Below are positions 35,201 through 43,600 of a DNA stretch of 64,000 nt, piece by piece. This DNA comes from Elgaria multicarinata webbii (taxonomy: Eukaryota; Chordata; Lepidosauria; Squamata; Anguidae), in the NCBI RefSeq assembly GCF_023053635.1, contig NC_086180.1, positions 92,233,447-92,297,446 on the forward strand, in the 5' to 3' direction. Each line of letters starts with the position of its first letter. Within the stretch, counting starts at the first letter, position 1. A program made the translations under genes and the position numbers. The notes under the pieces are model-generated. The model made no database searches, was not told the DNA's origin, and worked only from the letters and a program-made list of their open reading frames with translations.

Positions 35201-37656
35201 TCGTATTTGCCTTCATGTAATAAGAGTTCAAGTTCATTCTGTTTGTTTCCCATGCTCTGGGCATTAGTATATAGACATCGAAGACCATGTGTTTTATAGT
35301 CTGGCTTTGTTCCTACCTTGTTGCAGACACTATTTTGGGACTCTGTTGGAGCTGTTCTCTGTACTGTGGTGCATTGGCCTTCATCCATTGTTGCCTCAAA
35401 ATTTACGTCTCCCACCCCCGTAAGATTCAGTTTAAAGCCCTCCTGATGAAGTTCTTCATGCTGTGGCCGAACTCATTCTTTCCAGCCCTTGTGAGGTGCA
35501 ACCCATCCCTTGCCAGCAGTCCATGTTCCAAGTAGCGTAGCCCGTGGTCCCAGAATCCAAAACTCTCACGACGGCACCACTTTCGAAGCCAGTCGTTCAT
35601 CCGGAGTATTTTTCTTTCCCTTTCTAATCCTCTTCCAAGAACCGGGAGGATGGATGAGAAAACTACCTGGGCCCCAAAGTTCTTCAGTTTCCTTCCCAGA
35701 ACTTCAAAGTCTGAAATGATTTCTTCGTAGCTCTGCTTGGCGACATCATTTGTTCCCACATGGATGAGAAGAAAGGGGTATGTGTCCGTGGGCTTTATGA
35801 GCTTCGGTAACCCTTCAGTCACATCTCTAATCTGTGCTCCAGGGAGACAGCACACCTGGCGAGTCCATGGGTCTTCACGACATACTTGGGTTTCAATCCC
35901 ACGCAGCAGGGAGTCTCCCACAACGACTACTCTTCGCTTCTTCTTGGTTGACCTACCTTCTGTCTCTTGGTCACTGTTGCATGGTGCCTCCTGTACTTCT
36001 TCCTCTGCAAACTGTCCTTCAGTCTCATTCTCCAGAAGCTGAAAGCGGTTGCTTAACTGCAATGGCTCCACCGGTGCAGAACGCCCTCTAATTCCTCTTC
36101 TAACTGTCACTCTTTTCCAGGGAGTCCCCTCAGCATACTCCACTTCTGCTTCAGCTGGCTGTTGTTCTTCAATCTCATGTGCTTCTTGTTGCTGTTGCAG
36201 TTCCACCGTTCGGTCTAAGAACTCCTCGACTTCTCTTATTCCTTGGAGGGTGGACACTCGCTGCTCAAGTCCTCTCACTTTTTCTTCCAAAAGTGCCACC
36301 AGCTTGCACTTGTTGCAGGTGTACGCCATGTTGAGCTCAGGCAGAAACACGAACATTGCACACCCTTTGCAGGTCACTACCTCTAGGGACTCCTTTCCAT
36401 CCATAATGTCGATTTCTGCTTTTGTTTTTTTCCTTTTTGATTATAGTAGAATTGCCTTTGCTTTGTTGTGTCCTCTCTGAAGGTACACAACTATATGAGG
36501 ATGTCTTAAGGGAAAGTAATCTTTTGGGGGGTTTTTTGCTTTTGTTTGGTGGTGGTTTTGTGGGTTTTTTTTTTCTCTTTATGCTTTTCTTTTTTCCCCC
36601 ACCTCTTTTTTATTTTTATTTTATTTATTTATTTTTATTATTATTATTATTATTATTTAGAGGCCTCCCCCTTGGCCTCCCCTGCCGAACTCCCCCTGCC
36701 AAACTCCTGTTTGCTCTTCCTGTTCGCTCGCTCCCTGGGAATCTGGCTTACTTTTCTAGCTCCTCCTTGAGCTGGGCCAGCTGCTTTTCCCTGCTTCTGC
36801 TCAGCTCCAAGTCAGCAACCAGAATGAGGTCACTGAAAGGCCAACAACAATCAACAGCAATTAGGCACTGATTGCTGAGACCAACTGACAATCAGGCCAC
36901 TCCCCCTTCAGCTCCTGCAGCAATTATAAACACCAACCTCTCACTCAGCACTCAGGAGCACATGGCAAGCACACGGCCTCTTTGAATTGGCAGCCTCCTG
37001 GGTTTCCTTGAGGCTTCTCTTGTTCCCCTTTCCTTGGTCTCCTCTTCCCCTACACTCCCCCTGCCAAACTCCTGTTTGCTCTTCCTGTTCGCTCGCTCCC
37101 TGGGAATCTGGCTTACTTTTCTAGCTCCTCCTTGAGCTGGGCCAGCTGCTTTTCCCTGCTTCTGCTCAGCTCCAAGTCAGCAACCAGAATCAAGCAAGAG
37201 GTTTCTTGAGGAAACAGTATTTTTTTTTAAATAATAATAATAATAGCACAACTTCTTGCATGTCTAGGCAGGAGTACTTATCATCTGGATTTTGGGGGGA
37301 TTGCTTAGGAAGATTGTGAAATTTGGTCAGTTACAAATGACAAGCTTCAGCCCTCAAACCATTTAGAAGCACTGGCTAAGAAAATTCAGTAATTTAGCAA
37401 GCCACATTTATAGTGGTATTTATCAATATAAAGTGTCCAGGTACTTTGAAACCATGGGGGATTTTACATTATAATTGAGTGGCAATAAATTTAGTTATTG
37501 GTTTGCAATCCTGTTGTACAGGCAAACCATAGTAAGCTGGGTTCAGATCAAACAGCCAACTATGGTTTTGGAAAACCACAAACTCGGGGGCGGAGCCTGA
37601 CGGCCATGTACTAGTAAGCTTCTTGTGAGGCTCCCGGACGGGGTAGCCGAAAATCC

Positions 37657-37693
<37 letters not shown>

Positions 37694-40600
37694 TTACATT
37701 TTTATACCGCCCAATAGCCGAAGCTCTCTGGGCGGTTCACAAAAATTAATTATCTCATTTAAATGGACATGAATCTCTAATGAACATTAATGAAAATGTT
37801 TATGACCTTTAACTGATGGAGATGATGACTTTTTTGAAAGTATAATCTGTAGACGGAGTGGGGAAATCAGCGCGGCCTCTGGGCTCAGCAAATCAGTTTG
37901 TCGGAGCGAAGAGTATAAATCGAAACTAAAGAATTTGTTATTGTTGGACCTCTTCCAGCGACTGCTGAGTTAAATTGCTGGGATATATCACTCCTTATCT
38001 GTGTGGAGCGAGCAATTGGTAATAAATTTAACCATCAGAAAGCAGTAAGAGAGAGAAGTTGTTTACTTGGATGGAATGAGAGATTGTTTTGATTGTTACC
38101 CGGAACATTAACCAACTGATTTATGCCCTATGCCAAACATTAGAAAACCAAAAGTTGATAAAGCTACCTGGCAACGCCGTAAACGTCCCTCAAATCATAA
38201 TCTTGGCCGTCTTGAGAAGGTGTCTGGGTCCTCGGAAGAAGATGCAGATAGTAGTGAGAGTGACAAGATGGCGGGAAAAGCTGGCAAGGAGCCAGCTACC
38301 ATGGATGAAATCAGGAGCTTCATATTAGCAAACAACGCCACTATTTTTTTAAAAAATGGATGAACATGCAGAAAAGGCAGACAAGAGAATGGATGTGTTA
38401 GCCGGCAAGATTGCTCAGAATGACAGGAGCATAAAGACACTAGAAGCAGGAGTAAATTTACTGGAGAAACGGCAAGATGTCTTTGAAAAAAGTTGTAATG
38501 TACAGTTTGAGGATCAAGAGAAAAGGCTGATCCAATTAGAAGACCAGAATCGACGATCTACACTACGAATTAGGAATTTTGTTGAAGTATCAGGAGAGGA
38601 CTTGAGAAAAGAAATTTTGCGGTGGTTCAAAGAAATGATGCCTGATCTGGAAATAAAGGACTGTGAGGTGGACAGGATTCATAGAGTGGGAGGATCAAAC
38701 TACAGAGGAGCAACTAAAGCAACTGATGAAATTTGGCAGCTATTACAAAAAAGAGCAAGTTATAAAGAAATTGAGGTCTTTGGCTCGGATACAATTTAAA
38801 GGCACTTCAGTGCAAATTTACAACGATCTTTGTCAGCAAACACTCAAATGGAGACGCAGTGTCAAACCAATAACTGAAATATTAACGAAGAATGTAATAA
38901 AGTATGCCTGGGGCTACCCTGGTTTTTTAAGGTTTTCACATGGTGGGAAGCAATACAGAGTAACCTCCTTGGATCAGGGCAAGGAGTTGCTGAAGAGTTT
39001 GGGTTTGCATGATGGCGCAAGTTTGAAAAAAGCAGGTGGGAATGGAAGTGAAGCTGGGGCGTCTGGGATGTAATAATCTTGATAAATTGATAATGAGATA
39101 ATAGTATATATTTTTTTAAGAAAACATAGAGGGCTCACCGGACAGGCTGAGGACTGCCTCTCCCCCCTCTCCTAAGGGTAGATAATGGCCGGAGTGATAG
39201 ACTTACGGGGATTTGGGGGGGGGAAGAAGTGGGGGGGACGTTCGGTTGGGTGGGAGGGAGGGATTTGATGGGGTTTTCATGGTTTTTGTGTTTTTATGTA
39301 TGTGAATTTGAGTTGCAGAACACATGGGATCGGAAGGATTATCAAAAGGCTGAATATGGATAAGAAAATAAAAATATCAACGCTTAATGTAAAAGGTCTG
39401 GGGGTAGTCGTGAAAAGGAGGAGAACTGAACAAATGTTAAATAGAGAAGGATCTGATATTATCCTTCTGCAAGAAACACACCAGGGATTCGATGGGGTAA
39501 ATGAAATACGCATAAAATGGTCAATTATGAAAAGTCACTGGGGACTTCAAAAAAAATGGAGTGACTATACTGATTTCAAAAAGAAGTGGATTTATATTAG
39601 ACACTATAAAAAAGGATGATAATGGTAGATATCTTATGATAAAGGGTCAAATTGAAGGCAAAGCGTATACATTAGTTAATGTTTATGCCCCTAATGAAAG
39701 ACATAGAGAGTTTTATATAGAATTATTTAAAGAAATAGAAGACTTTAAGGAGGGGTATGTTATTTTAGCTGGGGACTTTAATATGGTTATGGACAATAGA
39801 TTGGACAGGTCAAACCCCACTAGTGCTGAAAAGAGAAATAATATTACTATATTGAACAAATTGGTAAAAGAAAAAGATTTTGTGGATTGTTGGCGTTTAC
39901 TTAGTGGGGCGAATCCTGGGTTTTCATATTACTCTCCAGTTCATCATACATACTCTAGGATAGACTATATATTTGTTTCAAAAGAGTTTGCAACTAAGGT
40001 CTGTAAAATGGAAACGGGGGTAATTAAGGTAACAGATCACACATTGCTAAGTTTAGAGTTTACAGTTAGGAAGAATTATAAAGAAGCGTTTAGGTGGAAA
40101 ATGAATACAAAAATATTGAAGTATAATAAAGTGGTAGAAAAAATGCAGAGGGAACTATCAGAGACTTGGGAAATTAATGAAAAGGGAGGAAAGGCAAGGG
40201 CAGTTGTTTGGGATACCATGAAGGCGGTAGCAAGAGGGATTTGTATTAGAGAAATGTGTAATTTAAGGAGGCAACAGCTTGCAGCGCAGGAAAAGTTGGA
40301 GGAAGAGATTAAGAATTTGGAGAAAGATTATTGGCAATTTAAAAATAAACATAAATTAATAGAAATACAAGCAAAGAAAAAAGAATTAGAGAACATAAAT
40401 TTAGAGCAAGTTCAGAAAAATCTGATTTATATGAAAAGGGAGTACTTTGAAAATAGTAATAAAAATTCTAGATTGCTAGCCAGACTCACACAAAAGGAAA
40501 AAGCTAGGAATAGGATAGGAATATTGAAAGATAAGCAAGGGAATTATTGTCATATAATGAAGGGTAAAATAAAAAAAATTCAAGAATTTTATCAAGAACT

Positions 40601-43600
40601 ATATAAGGGAAAGGATATTCAAAAAAAGAAGTTGGAAGCTTATATAGAAAAGTATATAAAGAAGGGAATAAAAATAGAACATAAAGAGTTAATGGAGAAG
40701 GTAATAACGCAGAGAGAAATTGAAGAGGTAATTGAGAATTTGAAAGTGGGTAAATCACCTGGGATAGATGGTTTAGGACCGGAATATTATAAAGTTTTTA
40801 AAACGTTTTTAGTACCGAAATTATTGAAGCTGTATAACGCCATATTGGAAGGAGAGAGGACACCAGAATCATGGGAACATTCATTGATAGTTTTAATTCC
40901 AAAACCAGATAAGGACTTGACTGTCCCTGATTCATACAGACCTATTTCATTAATAAATCAAGATGCAAAAATTTTCTCAACTATTTTAGCTAAACGGTTA
41001 AATAAATTTATAATGTAATATATAGGGGAAGACCAATGTGGATTTGTAGCAGGTAGACAAATGCATAATTTAGTGGGAAGAGTTTTAAATGTAATACTGG
41101 TGATAAAAAACTCTAAGGTTAAAGCGGGAATTTTGGCACTGGATATTTTTAAAGCTTTCGATTGTGTGAGCTGGCAAGCATTAAAGATGGTTTTAAATAA
41201 AATGGGATTTGGAAATAAATTTAAAGCTATAATAGAACAATTATACTCTCAAAATACAGCCGTAGTGGTAGTGAACGACGGAGTTACGGATAAGATACGA
41301 CTAGCCAGAGGGACAAGACAAGGATGTCCACTCTCGCCTGTCCTGTTTGTAATAGTTATGGAATTATTGGCAAATGCAATAAGAGATGATGGGGAGATAG
41401 AAGGAATAGGTGATATTAAAAAAATAAAACTGAATATGTTTGCGGATGATATTTTACTAACTATTAAAAATCCAATAAGAAAGATGGAAAGAATTAAACA
41501 GCAACTGAGAGAATTTGAGGAAATTACTGGGTTAAGAATAAATTGGTCCAAATCAGATATGATGTTATTCAATTATATTAAAAAAGAAGAGAAGGAATGG
41601 GAAGGAAAAGGAATAGAAATGAGAGTCAAAGAACAGATTAGATATTTGGGAATTAAAATTACAAAAAATTTAGAGAGTTTAGAGAAGGAGAACTTAAATA
41701 GTTTAAAAAAAGAGATTTTAGTAAAATTGGAAAAATATAAAAGATTAAATTTATCCTGGTTTGGAAGAATTGCATTAATAAAAATGAAGATTTTAGCAAA
41801 GATTAACTTAGTGCTTAGGATGTTACCAATAAAAATGTCAGAATTAGAGATAAAAAGTTGGCAAAATATCATAAACAATTATTGTAATGGGGAAGCAATT
41901 ATAGGAATAGGAGATTTAGATTGGATGGAGGATAAAACCACAAGTAATATTGAAATGAAGTTGGAAAATGTATTCTTTAGGGAAGGAGGAAAAAAATGGG
42001 CTGAAAGTATAGGTAATCCGCTCTTGAGGTTTCACTGGGAGATTTGGAGTAAATATAAAGGGGAGCTGCTTTCGAGCAGCTCCCCTTTATCACCGGTAAT
42101 AATGTTAAAGAATTTCCCGGAGGAATTAAAGAGTAGATTAAGTAAAGTTTTAATAGAAAAAAATAAAATGAAATTAAGGGATTGTTTAAGAGAAATGAAT
42201 ACAAGAGAGGATTTGGAAGAGGTTTTAAAAGATAAAAAAATTAACTTGGTTAAATTATTGGCAATTAGAACAGTGGACCAAAAAGTGGATAAGAGAAAAT
42301 GGAAATTGTAGAGAGTTGACGAAGTTTGAGGAATTAATAGTTAAAAAAGAAAATGATAAAGGAAAAAGAATAGCGTCAAAAGGGTTAATGAGTGAAATAT
42401 ATAGAATATTGTTGGAGAAAGGGTTGATAGATAGTTCAGGGAAAATGGTTTGGGAGACAGATTTGAAAGTACAAATAGGACAACAGAGCTGGGAGGGACT
42501 ATGGAAACAAAGAGCGTTAAGAAATATGTCAGTGAGAATAAAAGAGAATTACTTTAAAATTATATGGAGGTGGTACCTAACCCCGGTTAGATTAAATAAG
42601 ATAAATAATCAGCATTCAGCAAATTGTTGGAGAGGATGTGGGGGAAAAGGAACATATTTACATATGTGGTAGGAATGCAAATATGTACAAAAATTGTGGA
42701 AGATGGTGTTTTTAGAGATTGAAGAAATTGTGGGAATGAAGATAAAACGAACACCAAAAATTGCATTACTGTCACTATTTGAAGATTTAAAATGTAAAAA
42801 AGAAATTAAGGAATTGATATCGAATTTGCTGACTGCAGCAAGATTGATCGTAGCTAGGAACTGGAAGATTCAAGATTATTGTATTGAAGAATGGTACAAA
42901 GAAGTATGGGATATAGCTATTAATGACAAATTGACTTGTAATATTAAAGTGAGAAGAGGTATAGCTAAAACAAATGATTTTGAAGGAATCTGGAAACAGT
43001 TCCTAATATTTGTGTTTTCTAAGGGAAGTGGGAAACCACCATCAGAAGAAAGTATGAGATTTTGGAACCAGGAATGAGATCCCAAGGTGGGGGGTGCACT
43101 TATATGTTAAGTTTGATTATGTTATATAGATAAGATATTAATGTTAATCAACAATTATGTAGTATGTTTTTTTTAATTGTAATGGTGTATGTTTAAGTAT
43201 TGTAGAAAATAAAAAAATTAAATTAAAAAAAAAGAGAGGAAAACCACAAACTGAAAATTCTAATCTCCAGGGGAGGATGGAGTAGACACTCCCCAGTCTC
43301 ATGCCTGCTCACTCTCATAATGAGAAACTATGGTTTGGCATTGCGTCTAAGGAGACCCAGTAAGTCTGCTGTTTTAATCATTTTTAGCTGTACATAAATT
43401 AAATAAAATGAATAAACAATTGACAGTGGACCATATTAAATGCAGTTGGACTTGCTTCTGAAAAAATATTTATCTATATCCTGATCTCAGTAAACAATTT
43501 ATTCCTGAAAATACTAGTCTAATTCATTTTAATTTTTCTAATCAGTCTGTGGAGGATCCCTACCTTCTGATTTTGAACTTTTACTTTGAGCGTCATATAT

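Larger units (their letters stand above)
32418..37190 (-). mobile_element. CR1 LINE, near full length, 4.77 kb
   Basis: In NECAP1 intron 1, same orientation as the gene. From 5' to 3' on the minus strand: a 5' zone with a 137-bp direct repeat (37190-37054 and 36825-36689), ORF1 (36404-35427), ORF2 (start ATG 35388, end 32518), a short 3' UTR and four TCATAGAA-type terminal units (32418-32452). ORF1 is intact and ORF2 has a single nonsense codon. The 5' end stops inside the second copy of the repeat. The high integrity implies a recent insertion. Confidence 0.95.
37585..43237 (+). mobile_element. full-length L1 LINE with 15-bp target duplication
   Basis: Bounded by GGAAAACCACAAACT at 37570-37584 and 43238-43252, a perfect target duplication. 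It starts GGGGGCGGAGCCTGACGG, has a 5' UTR (to 38129) with a nested inverted L2-like tail, ORF1 and ORF2, a G-rich spacer between them (39130-39270), and an A-rich 3' end (43208-43233). Opposite in strand to NECAP1. It is 5.65 kb, so nothing is missing at either end. The A-rich codon use contrasts with host exons. Confidence 0.95.
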
